Shown piece after piece: positions 7,885-14,489 of a stretch of 29,399 nt of DNA. The DNA comes from a virus, in IMG/VR virus record IMGVR_UViG_3300008116_000512, positions 1 through 29,399 of that record; one strand, given 5' to 3'. The notes beneath the pieces were generated by a model, which made no database searches, was not told the DNA's origin, and worked only from the letters and a program-made list of their open reading frames with translations. Position 1 is the stretch's first letter; the number at the start of each line of letters is the position of its first letter. The translations under genes were made by a program, and so were the position numbers.

Positions 7885-8106
7885 TCAACCCTCTCTTTGA
7901 TCTCTCTGCCAAGACTGTTTTTGACCTTGGCGAGTTCTTTCTCTATTTGGACGAGAGTCATGTGTGCCAGCACCACTCATGTGAGCTTGATGGCCAGTTC
8001 CTATTTTGCCTACTTTACCCTGAATGAGATTATCATCATTTGCTTGTGGATTTGTAGGCATGGGTTTTTTTGCCTCTTTAATCATCAGCCATTGCGTAAA
8101 CTTCAT
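7885..8106 (-). CDS. Small basic tagged protein, predicted packaged/injected
   Basis: 73 residues from ATG 8106, with a GGGGGA ribosome binding site six bases upstream. The N-terminus MKFTQWLMIKE is a clear tag (F-x-x-W-L) ending in I-K-E at 9-11. After the predicted cleavage the mature protein would be about 62 residues, hydrophilic, rich in Gln, Gly, His, Lys and Arg, without hydrophobic core residues, so probably disordered. The C-terminal third (RPNRERTRQGQKQSWQRDQR) is strongly basic and could bind DNA or RNA. Size and composition recall T4 internal proteins, which are small, basic and injected with DNA. There is no sequence family I can name. Confidence 0.65.
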   Translation of the reverse strand: MKFTQWLMIKEAKKPMPTNPQANDDNLIQGKVGKIGTGHQAHMSGAGTHDSRPNRERTRQGQKQSWQRDQREG

Positions 8107-8230
8107 ATTTTATCCCCCTTTCTTAGTTATCTATCTTTATGTCAAAAATTTAGGTATTTTTGTGCGGATTGGTTGCATCACGGGATGTCATGGATAAAAT
8201 TGTCCTAGTTCCAAACCGAGAGGTTATTTC

Positions 8231-8500
8231 ATGCGCTTAAAACAAAAAGTATCTCTGTATATCCAAGAAGAAGTTATTATAGCATTGAGTTGGGAGTTGA
8301 ATGACACAATTGTCAAGGTGTGGATTTTAGAAGATCACGATTTAAGTGGCAATGTCGATTTATGTGAAGTAACTGGGGATGAATCAAATCATGGCAATAT
8401 CAAGAATTTTATAAGAAAAATCTTGGCTGAAGGAAACTATGTCAATAAGAACCCTATGCATTTTGATACTATAGGTTTTGAATCTGTTTGCAATATATAA
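8231..8500 (+). CDS. Hypothetical protein (89 residues)
   Basis: ATG 8231 follows GAGAGG at about nine bases. The protein starts basic (MRLKQKVSLYIQEE), continues through strand-like hydrophobic stretches (VIIALSWEL, TIVKVWILEDHD) and ends with an acidic middle and a helix (NIKNFIRKILAE). The pattern suggests a small mixed alpha/beta fold, but no family is recognised. It is divergent from the small basic tagged gene (8106 minus), with a 124-base gap. It is followed four bases later by the next plus-strand gene, probably as one unit. Confidence 0.6.
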   Translation: MRLKQKVSLYIQEEVIIALSWELNDTIVKVWILEDHDLSGNVDLCEVTGDESNHGNIKNFIRKILAEGNYVNKNPMHFDTIGFESVCNI

Positions 8501-8504
8501 TTCT

Positions 8505-8798
8505 ATGGCATCAACACAATATACATATTGCAAAAATAATATCAAGTCTATTAACGCTAGCACAAATGATAGCTTGAAGCTATTTTGTACTAATGTTATT
8601 GAGGCTTACAATTCGAAAACGGCTAATCCAGTAGCTGCTGCCAAAGACTACTATTGTGCATCTGCTGGTGGTTATTTAGGCATGAAACTTCTACGCAAGC
8701 AAGACGGAGTCCTTACCATCTTGAATGGAAATGACTACAAATCTGTTAGTGAAGCCTATGTCCCCGCCATAACAGTTTGCAATCAGAATCTTTACTGA
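8505..8798 (+). CDS. Hypothetical protein (97 residues)
   Basis: The start is taken at ATG 8505, just after the stop of the preceding gene; the frame can be extended to TTG 8478 inside that gene but without support. No Shine-Dalgarno is visible, so translational coupling is likely. The protein is Cys-, Asn- and Tyr-rich (four Cys), with an Ala-rich helical middle (NPVAAAKDYYCASAGGYLGMKLL). Function not recognised. Its last seven bases overlap the 3' end of the convergent methyltransferase gene. Confidence 0.55.
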   Translation: MASTQYTYCKNNIKSINASTNDSLKLFCTNVIEAYNSKTANPVAAAKDYYCASAGGYLGMKLLRKQDGVLTILNGNDYKSVSEAYVPAITVCNQNLY

Positions 8799-9670
8799 TG
8801 TGCTAGAACAAAATCTACAAAATCTATTTCCATTTGAAGTCTTGGAAAATGTTTGTAAGGAGTATTTTCAAATATTCTGTCAAGTATTTCTCTTCTTTCG
8901 AAAAGGCCTTCTACCGGAGTGGTAGTCCTAAAATCCGACTTTATCACTAAACCAGATTGGCCAATTTGATCGGTATATGTTTTTACTGGGAAATAATACT
9001 TGTAAGTTGGCAGAGGATCAGGATTTTCTATCAGTTCAGCTATTTCAGCTTCGTTGAATACTAAATGTAAGAAAGCCTTATTAAGTTGTTTGTATAAGTG
9101 GGTTCCATGTCTGGACATATAATTGTGTCTTCTAAGATAAACTTTGCCATCTGTGTTCAATACAGACTTTACTCTTTTCAGGGCTTCAACTGGATCAAGG
9201 TCAACGAGGTGATCTAAAACATCTGAAATCAGAATTACATCATACGGGCCATGATCTTGAACAGATTTCCATTCTGTTGTGAATTGCATATTTGGTCCCT
9301 GCTTCATGAAATTATTGACTATATCATATCCCATAGCATATGCAGCACCATGTTTTGCAAGTTCTCTTGTTACATGTCCTTCACCAGTACCAAAATCTAA
9401 ACATCTTTTGCCATCAACAGGTTCAGAAACTAATACCTCCACGACACCCTCTGCTCTATTTGTTTTATCAACTTCACTTTTTTCATCACAAATCAGATCA
9501 GAAGGAACAGCCTCTGGCCACTCGTCTGAAAAGACGAGTTTTTTAAGTTCGTCAAAATCACTCTTAACAGAAGCTAATGCTTTTTCACCTTCACCACGAA
9601 CGGCATTCTCCAAGTCCGTAATCATGTTTCGTAGCTTTTGTATTTTGCCGAGTATTTCAGATTGATTCAT
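8792..9670 (-). CDS. Class I SAM-dependent methyltransferase with N-terminal coiled coil
   Basis: 292 residues. Residues 1-48 form a charged helical or coiled-coil segment. The Rossmann-like methyltransferase core follows: motif I CLDFGTGEGHV at 90-100 binds SAM, an acidic residue ends strand two (GYDIV, Asp116), and YDVILISDVLDHL at 143-155 corresponds to motif IV. A DPVEALKRVKSVLNTDGKVYLR segment follows, as in methyltransferases of the UbiE/type 11-12 group. No N-P-P-Y or D-P-P-Y DNA-amino-methyltransferase motif is present, so DNA base methylation is not specifically supported; the substrate is unknown. Start ATG 9670 has GGTG upstream. It is divergent from the SAM-decarboxylase-like gene, another SAM-linked protein, across a 126-base gap. 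Confidence 0.85.
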   Translation of the reverse strand: MNQSEILGKIQKLRNMITDLENAVRGEGEKALASVKSDFDELKKLVFSDEWPEAVPSDLICDEKSEVDKTNRAEGVVEVLVSEPVDGKRCLDFGTGEGHVTRELAKHGAAYAMGYDIVNNFMKQGPNMQFTTEWKSVQDHGPYDVILISDVLDHLVDLDPVEALKRVKSVLNTDGKVYLRRHNYMSRHGTHLYKQLNKAFLHLVFNEAEIAELIENPDPLPTYKYYFPVKTYTDQIGQSGLVIKSDFRTTTPVEGLFERREILDRIFENTPYKHFPRLQMEIDFVDFVLAHQ

Positions 9671-9796
9671 ATTTACACCTATTGAAATATATATGGGCCG
9701 AGCATTTCACTTGTTTTAAAATAAAAATTTATTGGATATTTTAAAAAATTTCAAAAATTTATTATTTATATTAGATTACAATACTTTGAGGATCAA

Positions 9797-10168
9797 ATGG
9801 AAAAGAATCACAAACATCTTATATTAAACGCAGTCGTCAAAAATCCGATTAATGATGAAGTTTCATGCAATGAGTGGCTGCAAAAACTTGTTGAAATTGT
9901 AAACATGGAAATCCTCATACCTCCACATTCAAAATACTGTGATATTCCCGGTAATGAAGGTGTGACAGGAACCGTAGTAATCACAACTAGCCATATGAGC
10001 ATTCATATTTGGCCACAACTTCCAAAACCTTACATCAGAATGGATGTCTATTCTTGTAAAGATTTTAATGCAGAACAAGTTGTTTCTTTTGTTGATAGCA
10101 CCATGGGGATTGTTGAATCTGATTATCTGTTGATTGACAGAAACGAAACCAAATTAAAACTCATCTAA
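9797..10168 (+). CDS. S-adenosylmethionine decarboxylase family (SpeD-like) pyruvoyl enzyme
   Basis: 123 residues, the usual size of class 1b proenzymes. The core GVTGTVVITTSHMSIHIWPQ at 55-74 matches the family signature. Ser65 in T-S-H is the expected self-cleavage site that yields the pyruvoyl group (the usual ESH is TSH here). His70 lies five residues on, as His68 follows Ser63 in the Thermotoga enzyme. Cys87 in MDVYSCKDF stands for the catalytic cysteine. All three processing/catalytic positions are therefore present. The canonical role is decarboxylation of SAM for spermidine synthesis; relatives that decarboxylate arginine or ornithine are known, so the substrate is open. GAGGATC precedes the ATG. 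Its stop overlaps the ATG of the HNH gene (TAATG). Confidence 0.85.
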   Translation: MEKNHKHLILNAVVKNPINDEVSCNEWLQKLVEIVNMEILIPPHSKYCDIPGNEGVTGTVVITTSHMSIHIWPQLPKPYIRMDVYSCKDFNAEQVVSFVDSTMGIVESDYLLIDRNETKLKLI

Positions 10169-10452
10169 TGGCACTTATTCGTAGCAAATTTGCTTTTAAA
10201 AAATTTGCAGGCAAGTGTGCATTCTGTGATGAAAAAGATTACGCTGTTTTAGATATCCACCGAATATTTGAAGGCTATAAAGGTGGAATTTATGATAGCA
10301 GAAACTGTGTATGTGTTTGCGCTAATCACCATAGGAAAATACATGATGATCAAATTAAGATAATCAAAAAACATATAAGCTATGGTGAAAACCAATATGT
10401 TCTTGAATACATGGAACAAGATGAAACTAAATATTTGCCTATAAATTACTAA
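10168..10452 (+). CDS. Small HNH-type nuclease-like protein
   Basis: 94 residues. C17-x-x-C20 supplies one zinc-knuckle half and a cysteine/histidine pair at C51-H54 the other. The HNH elements are DIH (His31), Asn46 in DSRNCVCVCANHHRKIH, and His55/His59 at the end of that block. Few residues follow, so there is no added DNA-binding domain. Phages use such proteins as homing endonucleases or as packaging-associated nickases; which applies cannot be told. The start codon overlaps the stop of the SpeD-like gene, so the two are translationally coupled. Confidence 0.78.
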   Translation: MALIRSKFAFKKFAGKCAFCDEKDYAVLDIHRIFEGYKGGIYDSRNCVCVCANHHRKIHDDQIKIIKKHISYGENQYVLEYMEQDETKYLPINY

Positions 10453-10507
10453 ATAATGCAAACAGTTTTTTGGAATTAAACATCTGATAAAATAATAGAG
10501 GTGCAAT

Positions 10508-11062
10508 ATGGAAGACTTGGGCTACTATGAAATGATGGAAGGTTCAAGGCCTATTAAAGTTTTGACAGAAGGTCAACAGTTTTCTGAGCATTTAGACTAT
10601 CACCTAAAAAACAATTTGAGTCTGAGCAATACTGTGTTTCGTTTAGGCTCAGACGCATGGATGGAACTAGTAAATGAGATGAGAAATCTTTATGAGCAAG
10701 GAATGATTGAAGTCAATGAAAATGATGAGTTTATTTTGATGACTGAGGCTGGCCGAACTGGTTTATATCAGGGTAAATCTGTCGCTTTAGACTCGCCTCG
10801 AAGAGCAACCTCTGGCCCAAAAAAGTTTGTGGTTTATGTAAACAGCGGAAGAAAAAATGCTGAAGGCAGGGTGGTTGCGAAGAAAATTGGTTTTGGGGAT
10901 AGGTCTCTTTCTGTCAAGAACAAAGACCCAAAACGAGCAAAAAGTTTCAGAGCAAGGCACAAATGTCATTTGAAAAACGATAAAACCAAGCCGGGGTACT
11001 GGGCATGCAGGATTGGCAGGTACGCCAAACAAGTTGGTTTGAGTTCTAGTGCTTCTTGGTAA
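10508..11062 (+). CDS. Conserved large-phage protein with SFRARHKC/YWACR motif
   Basis: 184 residues, preceded by AGAGGTGCAAT. Two parts are visible. Residues about 45-95 (SDAWMELVNEMRNLYEQGMIEV, then a G-x-Y-x-G-K-x-V-x-L-D-x-P segment) and a C-terminal domain (KKFVVYV, FGD, then KRAKSFRARHKC, DKTKPGYWACRIGRYAK and VGLS). From memory, the same two-part pattern recurs in uncharacterised proteins of many large T4-like and environmental myoviruses. The invariant Cys/His/Trp residues suggest metal or nucleic-acid binding, but the function is not known to me. It heads a short plus-strand unit with the two small genes downstream. The N-terminus does not carry the tag. Confidence 0.72.
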   Translation: MEDLGYYEMMEGSRPIKVLTEGQQFSEHLDYHLKNNLSLSNTVFRLGSDAWMELVNEMRNLYEQGMIEVNENDEFILMTEAGRTGLYQGKSVALDSPRRATSGPKKFVVYVNSGRKNAEGRVVAKKIGFGDRSLSVKNKDPKRAKSFRARHKCHLKNDKTKPGYWACRIGRYAKQVGLSSSASW

Positions 11063-11081
11063 TTTATAACTGGAGTGAAAT

Positions 11082-11219
11082 ATGTTAGATAATCTAGTTT
11101 TTTTCTTAGTTGGCTTAATTGTTGGCTGGAATGTTCTTCCACAGCCAGCATGGGTCAAAGCTCTCTATGACCTAGCGGTTTCCAAAATAAGAAGTTGGGC
11201 TGCTCCGAAAAGTGAGTGA
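11082..11219 (+). CDS. 45-residue membrane protein
   Basis: ATG 11082 follows GGAG at about six bases. The translation begins MLDNLVFFLVGLIVGWNVLPQP, a single hydrophobic segment followed by a short amphipathic tail (PAWVKALYDLAVSKIRSWAAPKSE). A small membrane protein with a G-W-N-x-x-x-Q-P-x-W-x-K pattern recurs, as I recall, in T4-like phages. The stop overlaps the GTG start of the next gene by eight bases, consistent with co-translation. Confidence 0.65.
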   Translation: MLDNLVFFLVGLIVGWNVLPQPAWVKALYDLAVSKIRSWAAPKSE

Positions 11220-11490
11220 TAAAAAGCCATACAAAGAAATAACACATGAGAACTGTGTTATTCGTTTGTTTAAACCAGATGTTGATATAGAAGACCTTAA
11301 GTGGCATCGAGACAGGGAAGATCGTTTAGTTGTTCCTCTTAACGATAACGACTGGCAGTATCAAGAAGATAATCAGCTTCCAATACCTATCAATAAAAAA
11401 ATTTTTATTAAAGAAGGAGTTTGGCACAGAGTCATTCGGGGAACAACAGATTTGAACATTTTGGTAGAAAAAAACCCCAGTCAAAAATGA
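11212..11490 (+). CDS. Small conserved phage protein, cupin-like
   Basis: 92 residues from GTG 11212, overlapping the previous gene. The central KWHRDREDRLVVPLNDNDWQYQ and the later IPINKKIFIKEGVWHRVIRGTTDL look like the paired His/Glu-containing strands of a small cupin or beta-barrel: W-H-R-D near 27-30 and W-H-R again near the end. I recall similar proteins in T4-like cyanophages, where they are uncharacterised. The stop codon lies inside the stem of the downstream terminator, so the last codons (NPSQK) are part of that hairpin. Confidence 0.68.
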   Translation: MSDKKPYKEITHENCVIRLFKPDVDIEDLKWHRDREDRLVVPLNDNDWQYQEDNQLPIPINKKIFIKEGVWHRVIRGTTDLNILVEKNPSQK

Positions 11491-11500
11491 CTGGGGTTTT
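11471..11500. terminator. Intrinsic terminator between convergent genes
   Basis: A 13-base perfect stem (AAAACCCCAGTCA at 11471-11483 and TGACTGGGGTTTT at 11488-11500) encloses an AAAA loop and is followed by TTATTTTTCTG. A-runs on the left make it work on the other strand as well, which suits its position between the plus gene ending at 11490 and the minus gene ending at 11519. The plus gene's TGA stop is inside the stem. Confidence 0.88.
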
Positions 11501-11518
11501 TATTTTTCTGATTTATAT

Positions 11519-12361
11519 TTAGTCTTCTAAACCACTTAGTGCTGATACAGGCACTTTGTCAGTAACCAGTCTATATCCTAGCTCTACATGCCCCTTATCT
11601 GCTGCTGGCAAATGGTTTAGGATTTTTGACACATTTCCTTCTTCCTTGACAACAAAATCTGGTCTTTTCCCGTCTTTAGTTGTGAAAAGATATGTGTCGT
11701 GCTGGGCGGTATCTTGCTTGCCCTTCCATATATGAAGACTTCCCATTTTATCTTGTTGGATAGTCATCATATTTGAATCATCAACATTCATATCATTCTC
11801 TTGAAGAGATTTGACTTTTACACCGTATTGCTCACAGCGTAAAAGCTCGACTTCTGCGCCAAGGTATGGAATGTACTCGAAAGTCTCGCCTCTTTTAGTT
11901 TTTACTCTGATCATGTTTCCAAATTGTTCAGCAGATTCAACAAAAATTTTCTTTTTCAGATTATGAGCAATAATTTTCTTATTCTCGTTTATTGTAGCTG
12001 AACCTAAGAATCCCCTGCCTTCATTTGCTGCACCGCAACCACCCATCATTTTATTTAGACCAAAATCGTCGTGAACTTGATCTGGTTTTTTGAGAATGGC
12101 GATCTTCAGATGGGGGTGATCGTGCTCCTCATGGTCATCATGATGGTGTTCTCCATCATGCTCTTCTTTATCATACATAAAAGCATCCTTGACATCACTC
12201 ATGGCTGCTTTAGCTACAGAAATTTTGTGTTCCATCCAGCTTTCGATTTCATCATTTTCATCAATCATTTGCATGAGCATATCAGCAAATTTACGAATTG
12301 AATGAAGATTTCTGCGAACCATATAACTGCCACTATGATGGCTTTCATTTTTCTTTTTCAT
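11519..12361 (-). CDS. Virion/scaffold-type protein with His-rich metal-binding stretch
   Basis: 280 residues. Residues about 16-62 (SIRKFADMLMQMIDENDEIESWMEHKISVAKAAMSDVKDA in pieces) match a helical segment that, from memory, recurs in many large-phage virion or assembly proteins, with the L-E-x-W-x-x-x-K-I-x-x-A core. A His/Asp/Glu-rich run follows at about 68-84 (EHDGEHHHDDHEEHDHPH), likely able to bind divalent metal. The C-terminal 190 residues are mixed alpha/beta and unassigned. AAGGTG precedes ATG 12361. The gene follows the ClpP-like protease by 25 bases on the same strand, so the two may act together in head assembly; this is inference. Confidence 0.65.
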   Translation of the reverse strand: MKKKNESHHSGSYMVRRNLHSIRKFADMLMQMIDENDEIESWMEHKISVAKAAMSDVKDAFMYDKEEHDGEHHHDDHEEHDHPHLKIAILKKPDQVHDDFGLNKMMGGCGAANEGRGFLGSATINENKKIIAHNLKKKIFVESAEQFGNMIRVKTKRGETFEYIPYLGAEVELLRCEQYGVKVKSLQENDMNVDDSNMMTIQQDKMGSLHIWKGKQDTAQHDTYLFTTKDGKRPDFVVKEEGNVSKILNHLPAADKGHVELGYRLVTDKVPVSALSGLED

Positions 12362-12373
12362 AATTCACCTTTG

Positions 12374-12381
12374 TATTTATA
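12374..12381 (-). promoter_or_regulatory. Exact TATAAATA box between the ClpP-like and His-rich genes
   Basis: The minus strand reads TATAAATAC, identical to the T4 late promoter box. It lies 13-20 bases before ATG 12361, with an AAGGTG ribosome binding site between. A start six or so bases downstream of the box would truncate that ribosome binding site, so its use as a promoter for this gene is doubtful. Confidence 0.2.
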
Positions 12382-12386
12382 TATCC

Positions 12387-13022
12387 TTAAATTTCTATTT
12401 CCTTATTATTAAGCTTAAACTTATACTCAACATTTACTTCTGTAACAAGTTCTGGGACACCGATATGATTACATATTTTATGTTTTTTAGCTGATTTAGC
12501 ATCCATGAATATTTCGGCATGGTTTTGTCTATGAAGCATTTCAAGAAAATGATTTTCAGGAAAACCGATATGCTTTGCTACCATTTCAAAAATCATCTTA
12601 TTAAGTCTATCCGTTTCGTTGGCGTTTGCCTTGACTTCTTCAACCTTGCCATATGAACCGGAACTGACTTCATGCAACATAATAGTGGCTTGGTCTGACA
12701 TGAATCTCAATCCATTCGTGCCAAACATGAAGAGCAAGGCTCCGCAAGACATGGCTTTTCCGTTGCAAATAGTTGCAACCGGCACAGGAGAGGATTTGAC
12801 TAGGCTTACCATTTCGAGGAGGCAGTATACTTCTCCACCGTATGAATCTATAACTATCGGTATAATTTTTGGTTTCTTTTCTAATGCATGATTAAAATCA
12901 TCAGAGAACTTTTCAACCATCTCATAGTTGAAAGCTTTATTCACTCTGATTACGGGTGCTGATACACCAAGATCAGATGGCTTGCAACGAATTCTTCCGT
13001 CAACTTGCATGTAGTTTTTCAT
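12387..13022 (-). CDS. ClpP-like serine protease, possible prohead protease
   Basis: 211 residues of the ClpP/crotonase fold. PIVIDSYGGEVYCLLEMV at 55-72 is the oxyanion-loop region (ClpP S-x-G-G). AMSCGALL at 90-97 carries nucleophile Ser92, MLHEVS at 115-120 carries His117, and IFMDAKSAKKHKICNHIG supplies the predicted Asp174. The Ser-to-His distance of 25 residues equals that in E. coli ClpP (97 to 122). Phages use ClpP-like enzymes as capsid maturation proteases, and the virion-type neighbour at 11519 favours that role. A cytoplasmic ClpP partner or host-ClpP modulator is the alternative. No strong Shine-Dalgarno precedes ATG 13022. No AAA+ chaperone gene is present in the window. Confidence 0.85.
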   Translation of the reverse strand: MKNYMQVDGRIRCKPSDLGVSAPVIRVNKAFNYEMVEKFSDDFNHALEKKPKIIPIVIDSYGGEVYCLLEMVSLVKSSPVPVATICNGKAMSCGALLFMFGTNGLRFMSDQATIMLHEVSSGSYGKVEEVKANANETDRLNKMIFEMVAKHIGFPENHFLEMLHRQNHAEIFMDAKSAKKHKICNHIGVPELVTEVNVEYKFKLNNKEIEI

Positions 13023-13052
13023 GCCAGAATTGTAATTGTTTAAAATTTAAAA

Positions 13053-14483
13053 TCAAACAATTTTTTTGACTTCAGCATCAAATAATTTTTTGCGAATATC
13101 TTCAAATTCGTCAGTCCTAGGAACTCTCCCTAAAAATTTTGTGTAGAGAGGATTAACTTCACGACTGCCTTGATAATCAACATACTTTCGCATCACATTT
13201 GTGAAATCATGTGTGAAAATTTTATCATAAATCTCGGAGCAATTCATAATCTGCAAAAATGTTTTAATTGTTGAATTTGGCATAGTAAATGGTTTGGCAA
13301 AGAAGTCATAAAGCAATGAAGGATTAATAAAATTGCCTCTGCAAAATTGTGCTAATTTAATAAACTTTGTAATGTTTTCTATATCATGTTTAGACCAGCC
13401 CATTTTTTCTAAAACATTAGCAACATGACCTGCCATATTTTTCTGCAAGATATATCCTGTTGCTAAAATTCTATTGTTAGTTAAATCGGCAGTAGGATGT
13501 TCAATGACACAATCTGGGAAAATATGTTTTACAAGATGAGAATGAATTAAGTTGTTAATATAGTCTTGAGTTGGTATATTAATATTTTCAACAGCGCTGA
13601 TATAATACCTTTTCAAAACCTTTTTGTCTTCATCATAATTAGAATGATCATAATTCCTAATCTTTTCATTTATATCAGCAGGTATCTTTTTATCAAACGC
13701 ATATCTTGCAGATAGGTTAGCGATCCTGTAGGGAAGATATGGGTCTTTTTCGAATGGTTGTTCTCTCTCTGATATAAGAACTATTTTGCCATTCTTCAGG
13801 TCAAATATACCACCTAGCGGGTCAATCAACTCTGTGTTCTCGCCCTCATCATTTTTGAGAGCCAAATACAAAGCGTTTATGGTAAGGTCTCTCGATTGGG
13901 CATCTTCTTCTGGAGTTGTTGCAAAGACTCGTTTCTTTGGAATCAACATGCGGTTTTTAGTATTTTTGTTGAAAGTTGATATGAAAATCTTTTGGGAATC
14001 TACCATCACAGTAAACTCCATTTCATGACCTTCACTATCCCATCTACTCGCAAAAAATACTTTTTTCTTGCCTTCTATTTCTGGAAGACTTTTATATTTG
14101 CTAAGAATCTCAATATCTTCAATTAAAGGTTTTACTTCCTTGAGGTCCGCAGCTTCTGTAGACAAAATCATTCGAATTTCATCTGGTGATGCGTCCGTAG
14201 CACAGTCATATTCAACAACCGTTTGGTTTTTAAGATGATCTCTGAGAGACCCTCCAGTCAAGTAAAGGCTTTTCCTCTTCAATGTAGGATGCTGAATTCC
14301 TTTGCCTTTGATGATTGTTGAATATCCAACCTTAATTTCACCGGAATTAGCGAAAGCTTTGACGATTGTTCTCAAACTTGGATTCGATTTGTAATCGATT
14401 ATGAATGGACGGAATTCACCACCCTTGTCTGAATCTTTCAAACGCACTTTCGAAACGATGTAATTTGGTTCTTGATCTTCCAT
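13053..14483 (-). CDS. Class II poly(A) polymerase / CCA-adding-type nucleotidyltransferase
   Basis: 476 residues. YLTGGSLRDHL at 74-84 is the class II G-G-x-[VL]-R-D motif. The catalytic pair expected as D-x-D is E91-Y-D93 (VVEYDCATDASPDEI), with the following A-T-x-A-x-P-x-E typical of the family. QSRDLTINAL at 197-206 matches the R-R-D-F-T-I-N-A-L block, and LIDPLGGIFDLKNG at 219-232 and FEKDPYLPYRIA at 244-255 match the next family blocks. The spacing between the catalytic pair and the R-D-x-T-I-N block is long (about 105 residues), implying an insertion. The enzyme would add nucleotides to RNA 3' ends; whether it repairs tRNA or makes A-tails cannot be decided. GAGGAAAA precedes ATG 14483, which overlaps the end of the upstream operon gene closely. 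Confidence 0.85.
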   Translation of the reverse strand: MEDQEPNYIVSKVRLKDSDKGGEFRPFIIDYKSNPSLRTIVKAFANSGEIKVGYSTIIKGKGIQHPTLKRKSLYLTGGSLRDHLKNQTVVEYDCATDASPDEIRMILSTEAADLKEVKPLIEDIEILSKYKSLPEIEGKKKVFFASRWDSEGHEMEFTVMVDSQKIFISTFNKNTKNRMLIPKKRVFATTPEEDAQSRDLTINALYLALKNDEGENTELIDPLGGIFDLKNGKIVLISEREQPFEKDPYLPYRIANLSARYAFDKKIPADINEKIRNYDHSNYDEDKKVLKRYYISAVENINIPTQDYINNLIHSHLVKHIFPDCVIEHPTADLTNNRILATGYILQKNMAGHVANVLEKMGWSKHDIENITKFIKLAQFCRGNFINPSLLYDFFAKPFTMPNSTIKTFLQIMNCSEIYDKIFTHDFTNVMRKYVDYQGSREVNPLYTKFLGRVPRTDEFEDIRKKLFDAEVKKIV

Positions 14484-14489
14484 TTTTCC

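Noticed and set aside
8117-8145. Sigma70 promoter for the 73-residue gene (TTGACA on the minus strand at 8145-8140)
   Set aside because: A good -35 hexamer but no acceptable -10 at 16-18 bases.
12374-12381. Exact TATAAATA as a strong late promoter for the His-rich gene
   Set aside because: Too close: a transcript starting some six bases downstream would lose most of the AAGGTG ribosome binding site. Kept only as a low-confidence feature.
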